Shown piece after piece: positions 7,892 to 16,964 of a stretch of 64,000 nt of DNA. A program made the position numbers and the translations under genes. A model generated the notes under the pieces. The model was not told where the DNA came from. It ran no database searches and worked only from the letters and a program-made list of their open reading frames with translations. Source of the DNA: Arthrobacter sp. FB24 (GTDB lineage: Bacteria; Actinomycetota; Actinomycetes; Actinomycetales; Micrococcaceae); assembly GCF_000196235.1 (NCBI RefSeq), contig NC_008541.1:310001-374000 (forward strand), given 5' to 3'. How positions within the stretch are numbered: the first letter of the stretch is position 1; the number at the start of each line of letters is the position of its first letter.

Positions 7892-9112
7892 ATGTCAGAA
7901 CCATTCCCCGCGGTTGTAGTCACCGGCCTGGGAGCCGTGACTCCCGTCGGCTCAACTGCCGGCGAAACATGGGACGCGCTCCTGGCCGGGCGCTCCGGGA
8001 TCGTACCCCTCGACGAGGAGTGGTCCGCCGGACTGCCGGTGCGCATCGCAGGACGCGTTACGGCCGATGTCCCGTCGCTGCTCTCCACCCTGGAATACAA
8101 GAGGATGGACCGCTGCGGCCACCTGGCACTCATCGCCGCCCGCGAAGCCTGGTCGCACGCCGGCCGGCCCGGGACCGACCCGGAGCGGCTCGCCGTGGTC
8201 ATCGGCTCCGGCTACGGAGGACTGGACACCACCCTGGAACAGACCCGGACCCTGGACGTCAAGGGGCCGCGCAGGGTCTCCCCGCACACCCTTACCCGGA
8301 TTATGGTCAACGGGCCCGCGGCCTGGGTCTCCATCGACTTGGGAGCCCGCGGCGGGGCACGGACTCCGGTCAGCGCCTGCGCCTCCGGCGCTGAGGCGAT
8401 CTCGCAGGCGGCCGACATGATCCGGAGCGGCGCCGCCGACGTGGTTATCGCCGGCGGGGTGGACTCCTGCATCAACGGCCTGACCATCAGCGGGTTCTCG
8501 CAGATCAGGGCGCTCTCCACCCGCAACGACAGCCCGCAGGCGGCCTCCCGGCCCTTTGACCGGGACCGGGACGGCTTTGTGATGGCCGAGGGTGCCGGGA
8601 TCGTGGTCCTGGAACGCGAAGACCACGCCCGCGCCCGCGGAGCCGAGGTGCTTGGGGTCATCGCAGGCAGCGCCGTCACCTCCGACGCCGTGGATATTGT
8701 TGCCGCGGACCCCGCCATGCAGCGCCGCGTCCTGCAGAAGGCCATGGCCGCTGCCGGCCTCACCGGAGAGGACATCGGCTTCGTGCATGCCCACGCGACC
8801 TCCACGCCGGTGGGGGACCGCCTCGAAGCGGAAGCCATCGGCGCCGTCGTCGGACATTCGGTTCCGGTTACCTCCACAAAATCCCTCACCGGGCACCTGC
8901 TGGGCGGGGCCGGCGCGCTCGGTGCAATCGTCACCATCCAGGCTCTCCGCACGGGCGCCATTCCGGGCACCCTCAACCTCGACAACACAGACCCGGACAT
9001 CCACCTCAACATCGTTTCGGAGACAACCCGGGGACTCGCGGCTAAGGCTGGCATTTCCAATGCATTCGGTTTCGGCGGCCACAGCGCCTCACTGGTGATC
9101 ACTGCGGGCTGA
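7892..9112 (+). CDS. Beta-ketoacyl-[ACP] synthase, KAS II (FabF) family
   Basis: Condenses malonyl-ACP with an acyl chain in fatty acid or polyketide synthesis. The 406-residue protein begins MSEPFPAVVVTGLGAVTPVG and has the complete triad: Cys163 in SACASGAEAI, His301 in HAHATSTPVGD and His335 in TKSLTGHLLGGAG. AGGAG lies 12 nt before the ATG; a frame-open extension upstream is probably not translated. No acyl carrier protein, FabD or FabH lies beside it, so it is a stand-alone KAS rather than part of a fab operon. It could be a second FabF or act on a special lipid. Confidence 0.88.
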   Translation: MSEPFPAVVVTGLGAVTPVGSTAGETWDALLAGRSGIVPLDEEWSAGLPVRIAGRVTADVPSLLSTLEYKRMDRCGHLALIAAREAWSHAGRPGTDPERLAVVIGSGYGGLDTTLEQTRTLDVKGPRRVSPHTLTRIMVNGPAAWVSIDLGARGGARTPVSACASGAEAISQAADMIRSGAADVVIAGGVDSCINGLTISGFSQIRALSTRNDSPQAASRPFDRDRDGFVMAEGAGIVVLEREDHARARGAEVLGVIAGSAVTSDAVDIVAADPAMQRRVLQKAMAAAGLTGEDIGFVHAHATSTPVGDRLEAEAIGAVVGHSVPVTSTKSLTGHLLGGAGALGAIVTIQALRTGAIPGTLNLDNTDPDIHLNIVSETTRGLAAKAGISNAFGFGGHSASLVITAG

Positions 9113-9143
9113 GACCGCCTCCCCGGAAAGTTAGGCTGATGCG

Positions 9144-9761
9144 ATGGAGACAGTCGTATGGTCCAGGCCGGAGAACCAGCGCGCCGGCACGCCGCTGCTG
9201 GTCATGATGCACGGCTACGGAACGGACGAGGTGCGCATGTCGGACCTCTTTGGCCAGCTGCCGCCCGAGTTTACCTGCGCGGCGCTGCGCGCGCCCAAGG
9301 TGATCGGCGACGACTACGGCTGGTTCCTGCTGGACTATTTCCTTACCCATGACTTCGCTGACGTCATTTCCGTCAGCAACAAGGTGTTCGACTGGATCAA
9401 TTCAGTCAAGGCGCAGCACAGCAGCGTGAGCCTGCTGGGCTTCTCGCAGGGCATGGCCATGGCCAGCACGCTGCTGCGGCTGCGGCCGCAGGACTTCCGG
9501 GCCGTGGTGGGGTTGTCCGGATTCGTCCTGGACAACGAACTGCTGGCCATGAGTGAATCGTTCGACGCCAAGCCGCCGTTCTTTTGGGGCCGGGACAAGG
9601 CCGACCTGGTGATCAACGACGCCGCCGTGGAGCACACCGCGGAATGGCTCCACCGGAATACCCAGCTGACCGCCCGGACCTACCCGGGAATGGGCCACAC
9701 GATTTCCAAGGCGGAAATGGTGGACGTGAGCGCCTTCCTGCGCCACTACGTCCTGCGCTGA
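9144..9761 (+). CDS. Alpha/beta-hydrolase, carboxylesterase/phospholipase type
   Basis: A 205-residue esterase of the small YpfH/carboxylesterase group. The nucleophile elbow is GFSQG with Ser101, the acid is probably Asp154 (KADLVI) and the base is His185 in PGMGHTIS. The oxyanion segment is MMHGYGTDE near residue 22. No signal peptide, so it is cytoplasmic. It follows the KAS gene by 31 bp and may be co-transcribed. The substrate cannot be told from sequence. Confidence 0.85.
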   Translation: METVVWSRPENQRAGTPLLVMMHGYGTDEVRMSDLFGQLPPEFTCAALRAPKVIGDDYGWFLLDYFLTHDFADVISVSNKVFDWINSVKAQHSSVSLLGFSQGMAMASTLLRLRPQDFRAVVGLSGFVLDNELLAMSESFDAKPPFFWGRDKADLVINDAAVEHTAEWLHRNTQLTARTYPGMGHTISKAEMVDVSAFLRHYVLR

Positions 9762-9828
9762 GGAGCAAAACAGCGCCCCTGTTGTTTGGGGTAAATCCGC
9801 AACAATCCGCACTCATGAAAAAAACCAG

Positions 9829-9858
9829 TTGCGCGCTAAATTTGTAAGCGCTTACACT
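9829..9858 (+). promoter_or_regulatory. LacI-type operator within the promoter of the lacI-family gene
   Basis: A perfect 14-bp palindrome TGTAAGCGCTTACA at 9843-9856 has the CG centre typical of LacI/GalR operators. It overlaps the spacer and -10 of a promoter readable as TTGCGC (9829-9834), 18 bp, TACACT (9853-9858). The layout fits autorepression by the gene that follows. Confidence 0.7.
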
Positions 9859-9919
9859 CTTCTTCGGCCATGTACCGGGCCCAGGACTTCAGGAGAAGAA
9901 AGGGCTGAGCCCGTGTCGC

Positions 9920-10948
9920 ATGGCTAGAGCACCGCGCGTGACCATCCAGGACGTAGCCGCACTGTCGGGCTTGTCCATCTGCACCGTTTCCCGGGCGCTC
10001 CGGGGGCTGCCCAACGTTTCGGAAACGGCCCACGTGAAGGTGGCGGACGCCGCCACCAAACTCGGTTACAAAGCATCCTCGGCGGCGTCGCGCCTTGCCG
10101 GGGGCACCACAGGGTCCGTGGCCATCATCGCGCCCACTGCCACGGCGTGGTTCTTCGCCCAGGCCGTGGAGGCGGCCGAGGAAGTGTTCGCCGACAGCGG
10201 CTTCGACACTGTGCTCATCAGCCTGCGCAACACACCCAGCGTCCACCGCAAGGTTTTCGGCGACCTGGATGCCCTGGCGCAGCGCGTGGACGGCGTCCTG
10301 CTGCTCAACATCGCCCTGAGCGACAATGAAATCGACGCCCTGGCGTCCTCCGGCCTGGCGGTTGCGAGCGTGGGCATGCACAACGTCCCATGGGACAACG
10401 TGGGAATCGACAACGAGGACGCGGCATGGAAAGCGACCAACCACCTGCTCGGCCTGGGGCACTGGGACCTTGCCATTCTCTCCGGGCGCGAACCGGGGGA
10501 ACGCACCGTTGCCACGGCCACGGACCGGCTGAGAGGTTTCCAGCGGGCGCTTGCCGAGCACCACTTAACCGTGGACCCGGATCTGGTCATGGACGCCGGT
10601 TCGAGCATCGAAGGCGGCCGCCGGGCAATGACCGAGCTCATCGAAAACCGCAGGATGACCTCCGCGATCTTCGCCGGCTGCGACGAAACGGCCTTCGGTG
10701 CCCTCATGGCCCTGCGCGAGCTCGGTTTGTCAGCGCCGAAAAACGTGTCCATCATAGGGATAGACGATCATCAGATGAGTTGGTTCCTTGGACTGAGCAC
10801 AATCGCCCAGCCGGTAGCCGATCAGGGCGCCTTCGCCGCCAACCTGCTGATCGAAGGACTCCAACGTCCGGGGCCGCTGAGTGCCCCCGCCAGCCACGTG
10901 CTGGATACCAAACTGATCGAACGCAAAACCGCACGACGGAAACGTTGA
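9920..10948 (+). CDS. LacI/GalR family transcriptional regulator
   Basis: A 342-residue repressor with the LacI helix-turn-helix at residues 7-28 (VTIQDVAALSGLSICTVSRA) and a periplasmic-binding-protein-like sensor domain from about residue 60 to 330. It sits directly before the beta-phosphoglucomutase and GH65 genes and carries a palindromic operator over its own promoter, so it probably responds to an alpha-glucoside or its phosphate (inference). A second LacI-type site before the mutase was not clear to me. Confidence 0.9.
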   Translation: MARAPRVTIQDVAALSGLSICTVSRALRGLPNVSETAHVKVADAATKLGYKASSAASRLAGGTTGSVAIIAPTATAWFFAQAVEAAEEVFADSGFDTVLISLRNTPSVHRKVFGDLDALAQRVDGVLLLNIALSDNEIDALASSGLAVASVGMHNVPWDNVGIDNEDAAWKATNHLLGLGHWDLAILSGREPGERTVATATDRLRGFQRALAEHHLTVDPDLVMDAGSSIEGGRRAMTELIENRRMTSAIFAGCDETAFGALMALRELGLSAPKNVSIIGIDDHQMSWFLGLSTIAQPVADQGAFAANLLIEGLQRPGPLSAPASHVLDTKLIERKTARRKR

Positions 10949-11110
10949 GTGAAAACGGTCAGTGCAAACGCTGAGCGCTAAACGCCAGCTTCGGCCGCCG
11001 ACGCCCGACTCCGCCGGCCCGGCCCCAGGACCCGATGGTTCCGGTCCGCACCAAACCTGCAGTATCCATGCACTTCCCCTGCCGCCGTCTGAAAGGACAC
11101 CGAGTACCGC

Positions 11111-11863
11111 ATGACTGAGCTTTCCAACAGCACCACCGGTAACAGCACCACCTCAAGCTGGTCCGGCGCGTCCGCCATCCTCTTCGACCTCGACGGCGTA
11201 CTCACGCCCACGGCGATCGTCCACGAACGCGCCTGGCAGGAACTGTTCGACGGCTACCTGCAGGACGTTCCCGAAGCGGACGCCTACCGCGAAAGCGACT
11301 ACTTCGACCACATTGACGGCAAGCCCCGGTTCGACGGCGTCCGGGACTTCCTCGCCTCGCGCAGCATCGTGCTGCCCGAAGGCCCGGCGGACGACGATCC
11401 TGCCAATGACACCGTCCACGGCCTCGGCAACCGCAAGAACAAGGTCTTCAACGACATCGTTGAAGCCGGCGGCGTAGCACCCTACGAAGGCTCCGTGCGC
11501 TTCCTGGAAGCCGTGCTCTCACTGGGACTCAAGGTCGCCGTCGTCTCTTCCTCCCGGAATGCGCCGGCCGTACTGCAGGCAGCGGGACTGGCGCACCACT
11601 TCCCGGTGGTGGTGGACGGCGTCGCCGCCGCTGCCGCGGGGCTGCCCGGGAAGCCCAGCCCGGCCACGTACGAACACGCGGCGCAACTGCTGAACCTCCC
11701 CAGCGAGGAGTGCGTGGTGGTCGAAGACGCCGTGTCCGGCGTTCAGGCCGGGAACGCCGGCACCTTCCATTCGGTGATTGGAGTGGACCGCGGAGCCGGC
11801 CGGCAGACGCTCCTGGACGCCGGCGCCACTCTGGTGGTTGAGGACCTGAACGAACTCCTCTAG
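11111..11863 (+). CDS. Beta-phosphoglucomutase-type HAD phosphatase/mutase
   Basis: Converts beta-glucose 1-phosphate to glucose 6-phosphate. The 250-residue HAD protein has the nucleophile pair Asp26 and Asp28 in FDLDGVLTP, the motif II serine region VVSSSRNAP, the motif III lysine in GKPSP and the motif IV aspartate in VVEDAVSG. A Ser/Thr-rich 17-residue N-terminal stretch precedes the core. The GH65 gene follows after 54 bp, and such enzymes release beta-glucose 1-phosphate, so the two form one pathway. A fused version of the same pair is at 50239. Confidence 0.9.
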   Translation: MTELSNSTTGNSTTSSWSGASAILFDLDGVLTPTAIVHERAWQELFDGYLQDVPEADAYRESDYFDHIDGKPRFDGVRDFLASRSIVLPEGPADDDPANDTVHGLGNRKNKVFNDIVEAGGVAPYEGSVRFLEAVLSLGLKVAVVSSSRNAPAVLQAAGLAHHFPVVVDGVAAAAAGLPGKPSPATYEHAAQLLNLPSEECVVVEDAVSGVQAGNAGTFHSVIGVDRGAGRQTLLDAGATLVVEDLNELL

Positions 11864-11917
11864 ACCGACAACACGCCCCCCCAACCTGCACCAACGCCAA
11901 AAGGAACCCCAACAGCC

Positions 11918-14278
11918 ATGGCACTCATCACCTCTGACCGTGCTCGTTTCCCGAACGACCCCTGGCAGCTCGTGGAGACCGTCCACCTGTCCGGAAACGC
12001 CGGAACCCTGGAAACCCTCTTCAGCCTGGGCAACGGCCATCTTGGCATCCGCGGCGCCCACTGGGCCTCCGCCGACGCTGACCTGCCCGGCAGCTTCATC
12101 AACGGCTTCCACGAAACCTGGGACATCAAGCACGCAGAGAACGCCTACGGCTTCGCCCGCACGGGCCAGCGGATCCTCTACATCCCGGATGTCAACAACT
12201 TCACGGTAATCATCGACGGCGAGACGCTCACCCTCAGCGAATCAACGGTGCTGGACTACCGCCGCTCCGTTGACTTCGCCACCGGCATCTACGAATGCCG
12301 GATCACCTGGCAGTGCCGTTCCGGCGCCACCGTCACCACCACCGAGCGACGGGCAGTGGGCTACCAGACCCGCGGCGCCCTGGGCATCAGCCTCGAAGTT
12401 GCTGCGGACCGGGACGTCTATGCGGACGTGACATCCTCCGTGATCAACCGCCAGGACCAGCCCGTGGAAGACCACTCCACGCACGATCCGCGCCGCGCCG
12501 GACGGCACGCCGGCCGCGTCCTGCTGCCGGTACGGCTCGACGGCGGGGACGGCTCGCTGCGCCTGTCCTGGGAGGCAGCCGACTCCCGGCAGCGTGTCGG
12601 CCTGGCCGTGGACCACTGGACGTCGGCCGACGTCCAGCCGTTCGAGACCCTGGTGGACCAGGACGACAGCAGCGTCCGGTACGTCCTCGCCGTGGGTGCG
12701 GACCAGCCGTTCCGCCTCGAAAAGAGCGCCAGCTACGCCGTGGCGCGGGCCTTCCGCGAAGGAGCCGTGGACGGCGGTTCCCCGCAGGACCCGTCCGAGG
12801 CAGCGGAGGGCGCCCTGCAGCCCGTCAGCGCGATCTTCGCCGAAAGCGAGGCGCACTACCGGGACTACTGGGCCACCACGGACATTGTGGTGGGTGGCCA
12901 GCCTGAACTGCAGCAGGCCATCCGCTGGAACCTCTTCCAGCTGGCCCAGGCCACCGCCCGAGCGGACGTTGCCGGGATCCCGGCGAAGGGTGTCAGCGGC
13001 TCCGGCTACGAGGGTCACTACTTCTGGGACCAGGAGGTGTACCTGCTGCCGTACCTGACGTACACCAACCCGGACAACGCGCGCCAGGTCCTGGAGTTCC
13101 GGCACGAGATGCTGCCGGACGCGAAGGTCCGCGCCAAGGAACTGAGCGTGGACGGCGCACTCTTCCCGTGGCGCACCATCAACGGGCTCGAAGCCAGCGC
13201 GTACTACGCCGCCGGAACGGCCCAGTTCCATATTGCCGCCGCCATCGCGTTCGCCACCAACAGGTACGTGTGGGCCAGCGGCGATGCGGACTTCAAGCAG
13301 GGGATGGGCGCTGAGCTGCTGATCGAAACCGCCCGGATGTGGGTGTCCCTCGGCTTCTTCGGCAAGGACGGACTGTTCCACATCCACGGCGTTACGGGCC
13401 CGGACGAGTACACGGCAGTGGTGAACGACAACCTCTACACAAACGTCATGGCGCGGTTCAACCTGCGCACCGCGGCGGCCCTGGACCACCCGGAAATCGA
13501 CGACGCCGAACGCGAACTCTGGGAGCAGGCCGCCATTCGGATGCAGCTGCCCTACGACGAAGACCTCGAGGTGTATTCGCAGGACAACGACTTCATGACC
13601 CTGGAGCCGTGGGACTGGAGCACGCCCCGGTCCAAGTACCCGCTGCTGCTGAACTTCCACCCCCTGGTGATCTACCGCCACCAGGTCCTCAAGCAGGCGG
13701 ACACCGTGCTGGCGATGTTCCTGCAATGGCAGGACTTCACGGCCGAGGAAAAGCGCCGGGCGTTCGACTTCTACGATCCAATCACCACCGGCGACTCCAC
13801 CCTGTCCGCCTGCGTCCAGGGGATCATGGCCGCCGAGGTGGGCTACGGGAAAGCCGCGCTGGACCACTTCACCCACGCGCTGTACATCGACCTTGACGAC
13901 ACCCACGGCAACACGATCGACGGCGTGCACATCGCCTCCACCGGCGGTGTCTGGAGCTCGCTGGTCAGCGGCTTCGCCGGCCTGCGCGACCAGGGGGAGG
14001 TTCCGTTCTTCGACCCGCGGCTGCCGTCCGAATGGGAGGGCCTCACCTTCCACCTCAAGGTGCGGGGCCGCCTGCTCTTCGTGGAGCTTGGCCAGGAATC
14101 CATCGGCCTCAGCATCCGGGACGGCGAGCCGCTGGAGGTTGACGTCCGCGGCGAGCTGCTCACCGTGGGCAACGACGTTACCCGGGTGCCGCTGGCCCCT
14201 GTCGGCGCGCCGGAGCCCACTATCTTCCCGAGCGGACTTCCGACGGCGTCCATCCCGATAGTGCGCGCACGCAGCTAG
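11918..14278 (+). CDS. GH65 disaccharide phosphorylase (maltose/trehalose/kojibiose type)
   Basis: Phosphorolyses an alpha-glucoside to beta-glucose 1-phosphate and glucose. The 786-residue chain has the N-terminal beta-sandwich, the (alpha/alpha)6 barrel and the C-terminal sheet of family GH65. Catalytic acid is Glu497 in VTGPDEYTAVVND; other landmarks are GHYFWDQEVYLLPYL and, near the C terminus, the phosphate-loop-like HIASTGGVW. The exact disaccharide cannot be read from sequence. It is preceded by the mutase and the LacI regulator and followed by a perfect terminator. Confidence 0.9.
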   Translation: MALITSDRARFPNDPWQLVETVHLSGNAGTLETLFSLGNGHLGIRGAHWASADADLPGSFINGFHETWDIKHAENAYGFARTGQRILYIPDVNNFTVIIDGETLTLSESTVLDYRRSVDFATGIYECRITWQCRSGATVTTTERRAVGYQTRGALGISLEVAADRDVYADVTSSVINRQDQPVEDHSTHDPRRAGRHAGRVLLPVRLDGGDGSLRLSWEAADSRQRVGLAVDHWTSADVQPFETLVDQDDSSVRYVLAVGADQPFRLEKSASYAVARAFREGAVDGGSPQDPSEAAEGALQPVSAIFAESEAHYRDYWATTDIVVGGQPELQQAIRWNLFQLAQATARADVAGIPAKGVSGSGYEGHYFWDQEVYLLPYLTYTNPDNARQVLEFRHEMLPDAKVRAKELSVDGALFPWRTINGLEASAYYAAGTAQFHIAAAIAFATNRYVWASGDADFKQGMGAELLIETARMWVSLGFFGKDGLFHIHGVTGPDEYTAVVNDNLYTNVMARFNLRTAAALDHPEIDDAERELWEQAAIRMQLPYDEDLEVYSQDNDFMTLEPWDWSTPRSKYPLLLNFHPLVIYRHQVLKQADTVLAMFLQWQDFTAEEKRRAFDFYDPITTGDSTLSACVQGIMAAEVGYGKAALDHFTHALYIDLDDTHGNTIDGVHIASTGGVWSSLVSGFAGLRDQGEVPFFDPRLPSEWEGLTFHLKVRGRLLFVELGQESIGLSIRDGEPLEVDVRGELLTVGNDVTRVPLAPVGAPEPTIFPSGLPTASIPIVRARS

Positions 14279-14331
14279 GCGGCAGTGCTCCCAGCGGGCA
14301 GTGGTCCCAACGGGCAGTAGTCCGAACGGTC

Positions 14332-14363
14332 CGGCGGGATCAACCGAACGGTTGATCCCGCCG
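14332..14363 (+). terminator. Terminator of the lacI-mutase-GH65 operon
   Basis: A perfect 14-bp stem (CGGCGGGATCAACC and its complement) with a GAAC tetraloop lies 53 bp after the GH65 stop. No U-tract follows. Confidence 0.8.
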
Positions 14364-14389
14364 TCGTGCTTCGGCGAAAGACTGGAGAC

Positions 14390-14857
14390 GTGAAAAAACT
14401 CTTCCATGCCTCTTTTGCCTATGCCATCGCCGGTGTCCTCTCCGGCCTCTACTACCGTGAGTTCACCAAGGCCTACGGCTTTACCGGGGAGTCCCAGCTG
14501 GGCCTGGTGCACACGCACTGGCTGGTGCTGGGCTTCGTCGTTTTGCTGATGGTGCTGATGCTGGAGAAGATCTTCGGCCTCTCCGCTGCCGCGCCGAAGC
14601 TGTCGGCCTGGTTCTTCCGGACCTGGAACGCCGGCGTGGTGGTGACCGGCGGAATGATGCTGGTCAAGGGGTCGCTCGTTGCCGCCGGCGCGGACGCCGG
14701 TTCCAAAGCCCTCGCCGGGATTGCCGGAACCGGACACATCCTGCTGTCCGCCGGCCTGGTGCTGCTTTTCCTGGCCCTCCGGAAGGCGCTGACGGCGGCT
14801 CCCCGGACGGCGCCCCGCAGCGGACTGGGAACGCGCGGCGCGGGGAACGTGGCCTAG
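14390..14857 (+). CDS. DUF2871 family membrane protein
   Basis: A 155-residue protein with four predicted helices, starting MKKLFHASFAYAIAGVLSGL and containing YYREFTK and the conserved VHTHWLVLGF segment, which match DUF2871. I use the GTG at 14390, since an upstream GTG at 14366 is only 3 nt after the terminator hairpin. The THWLVLGF region with conserved histidine resembles haem-copper oxidase subunit I-like small proteins, but the role is unknown. It overlaps the 3' end of the convergent MFS gene by 4 nt. Confidence 0.8.
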   Translation: MKKLFHASFAYAIAGVLSGLYYREFTKAYGFTGESQLGLVHTHWLVLGFVVLLMVLMLEKIFGLSAAAPKLSAWFFRTWNAGVVVTGGMMLVKGSLVAAGADAGSKALAGIAGTGHILLSAGLVLLFLALRKALTAAPRTAPRSGLGTRGAGNVA

Positions 14858-16185
14858 GGGCTGTCCGCCGACTCCCGGTCCCCGGCACTGCGGTCCAGCG
14901 GGTGGGCCAGCTCGTCTGCCGGCATCCGGGCCACCACCATTGCCACTACGGCCATGACGGGGCACACGCCGCCGGCCACCAGGAAGATCACCCACGTGGG
15001 CACCACCTCTGCCACGGGACCCGCCAGCGCCATGGAGACGGGCATGAGTGCCAGCGATACAAAGAAATCCAGGCTGGAGACCCGGCCCAGCAGGTGCGGG
15101 GGAACGCGGCGTTGCAGGAGCGTACCCCAGATGACCATGCCGATGCCTCCGGTTGCGCCGAACACGAAGAGCGCCGCAGCAACCATCCAGAAGCTGTCCA
15201 TGATTCCGACGGCCGCGAGCGGAAGGCTGCCGGCACCCCACGAAACCATCATCACCGTGAGGTAGCGGCGCGGCAGCGCGAAGGACGCCGTGGCCAGCGA
15301 AGCGGCAGCCCCGCCGACGCCCATCACCGCCAGCAGGAAACCGAACATGCGCGAATCGCCGCCGAGCTGGTCACGGACAACGAACGGCAGCAGCACCTCG
15401 ATGGGTCCGATCAGGAACAGCACCGAGATGCAGGCCCAGACCAGCGTCCACAACAGCCAGGGCGTCCGGAGAGTGTAGCTGACACCTTCGCGGAGGTCAT
15501 GGAAGAAGGACGTTTTGCCCCGTTCCGCCGCGGGGCCGCCGCCCGTGCCACCCGCGGGGCCGCCGCCCGTGCCTTCGGTGCCGGGCGCTTCGAGGGCGTG
15601 CTGGCCGAGGAAGTTGAGGATGATGAAGGCAAGCAGGTGGCATGCCGCCACGCCCGTGACGGCGTGCGAGGGGGACAAGGCTGCCACCAGGATGCCGGCG
15701 ACGGCGGGGCCGGCCGCCTGTTGCAGGATGGGGCGCATGGTCCCCTCCATGCCGTTGGCCGCCAGCAGGTCCTCGGCCGGCAGGATCCTGGGCAGGATTG
15801 CCGAATAAGCCGGGAAGAAGAACGCCGCCCCCACACCCAGGACAAAGGCGCCCACGGCAAGGTGCCACAGCTGCAGCCAGCCCGCCAGCGCCAGTCCGCT
15901 GATGGCGGCGATCACGGCGAGGTTGGTGCCCTCCACCGCGATGATCAGGAGGCGCTGAGGCACCCGGTCGGCCGCGATCCCGCCGGCCAGGACGAACGCC
16001 ACCAGTCCCACGCTGCCGGCGGTGGCAACGAGGGACAGCTGAAGCGGACCGCCGCCCAGGTGGATCACCTGGTAGACCATGGCCACGGCCCACATGCCGG
16101 AGCCGAAAATCGAGACGGCCAGCGCCGCGATCAGCACCCGGTACTCCCGGTGCGCAAAGGGCCTGAGGGCTCTGGGGGTGGGCAT
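14854..16185 (-). CDS. MFS transporter, EntS/MFS_3-like exporter
   Basis: A 443-residue protein with 10-12 hydrophobic helices and an ALAVSIFGSGMWAVAMVYQV opening typical of the MFS_3 group that includes enterobactin exporter EntS and many drug exporters. A Gly/Pro-rich central loop (about 200-215, GGGPAGGTGGGPA) separates the two halves. No siderophore or antibiotic genes are adjacent, so the substrate is unknown. Confidence 0.85.
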   Translation of the reverse strand: MPTPRALRPFAHREYRVLIAALAVSIFGSGMWAVAMVYQVIHLGGGPLQLSLVATAGSVGLVAFVLAGGIAADRVPQRLLIIAVEGTNLAVIAAISGLALAGWLQLWHLAVGAFVLGVGAAFFFPAYSAILPRILPAEDLLAANGMEGTMRPILQQAAGPAVAGILVAALSPSHAVTGVAACHLLAFIILNFLGQHALEAPGTEGTGGGPAGGTGGGPAAERGKTSFFHDLREGVSYTLRTPWLLWTLVWACISVLFLIGPIEVLLPFVVRDQLGGDSRMFGFLLAVMGVGGAAASLATASFALPRRYLTVMMVSWGAGSLPLAAVGIMDSFWMVAAALFVFGATGGIGMVIWGTLLQRRVPPHLLGRVSSLDFFVSLALMPVSMALAGPVAEVVPTWVIFLVAGGVCPVMAVVAMVVARMPADELAHPLDRSAGDRESADSP

Positions 16186-16269
16186 ATGGACAGTCTAGGC
16201 GTGCTCCTCCAGCCGCGCCGCCGCGCCTGCCGGCAACCATTTCCGCCACTGCCCCGTTAGGCTCAACCC

Positions 16270-16860
16270 ATGGGGAACAGTCCGGCAGGCTCATGGCGCC
16301 GCAGCATGGCATTCATCGGCAGCAACCCGGGACTGGCACTGCATCCGGTGGACCGCGACGGCGTCCACATCCCCGGCGAACCCGCCAGCTGCTTCGCCTC
16401 CTTCTGGATGGCCGAGTGGTCCAGATGGGGCACGGGAAACGCCCTGCTGGTCGCCACCCGCCAGGGCTGGCGCAGCTACGGCTCCAACGGCTACTTCGCC
16501 GAAACCCTGGCCAATGAACTGACCCGCTACTTTCCCGAGGCAGCCCGGTTTCCGCTGGCTGAAATCACCCACACCCAGGACGATTTCGACGTCGAGCTCG
16601 ACCTCGAACGCGGCTTCCGGGCCGTCGGGGGCAAGGCGGAGCTGGAGATCAGCGGCGTCCTGGACCGCCGCCAGTTCCTGGCGCCCGAATTCCAGCTCGG
16701 CGGAAACAGCGCAGCCCTGAGCAACGTGTACCTGCCCTGCAGCACGGGACGGCTGTCGGAGTTCGGGGTGGAATGGCCGGGCGCACCGTCGGTGTATCCC
16801 GGACCGCGGGGGCCGTCGTCGTCCGCCTATATTGCGGTGGCCGAATCCTGGGTGATGTAG
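16270..16860 (+). CDS. Protein of unknown function
   Basis: I do not recognise this 196-residue protein. It has no membrane segment or signal peptide and begins MGNSPAGSWRRSMAFIGSNP; an internal ATG at 16306 is an alternative start. Features include TGNALLVATRQGWRSYGSNG and an acidic stretch TQDDFDVELDLERG. Codon use looks like that of its neighbours and the frame is intact, so I take it as real. It is divergent from the MFS exporter. Confidence 0.6.
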   Translation: MGNSPAGSWRRSMAFIGSNPGLALHPVDRDGVHIPGEPASCFASFWMAEWSRWGTGNALLVATRQGWRSYGSNGYFAETLANELTRYFPEAARFPLAEITHTQDDFDVELDLERGFRAVGGKAELEISGVLDRRQFLAPEFQLGGNSAALSNVYLPCSTGRLSEFGVEWPGAPSVYPGPRGPSSSAYIAVAESWVM

Positions 16861-16964
16861 CAAGGTGGCTTAGTGTTAAGGGTGAGTGGCAGCCACGAGC
16901 TGTCCCCGCACGGGGCAAACCACGGTTGCGCCGGCGGCTTGTTCCCGTTCCAGGAAAGGTGACG

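Noticed and set aside
11040..11110. Second LacI operator before the mutase gene
   Set aside because: Only partial CGCT/AGCG symmetry near 10970; no convincing palindrome was found.
12242..15241. 999-codon minus-strand open frame opposite GH65
   Set aside because: A high-GC shadow of real plus-strand genes; composition is Arg/Gly-rich without domains.
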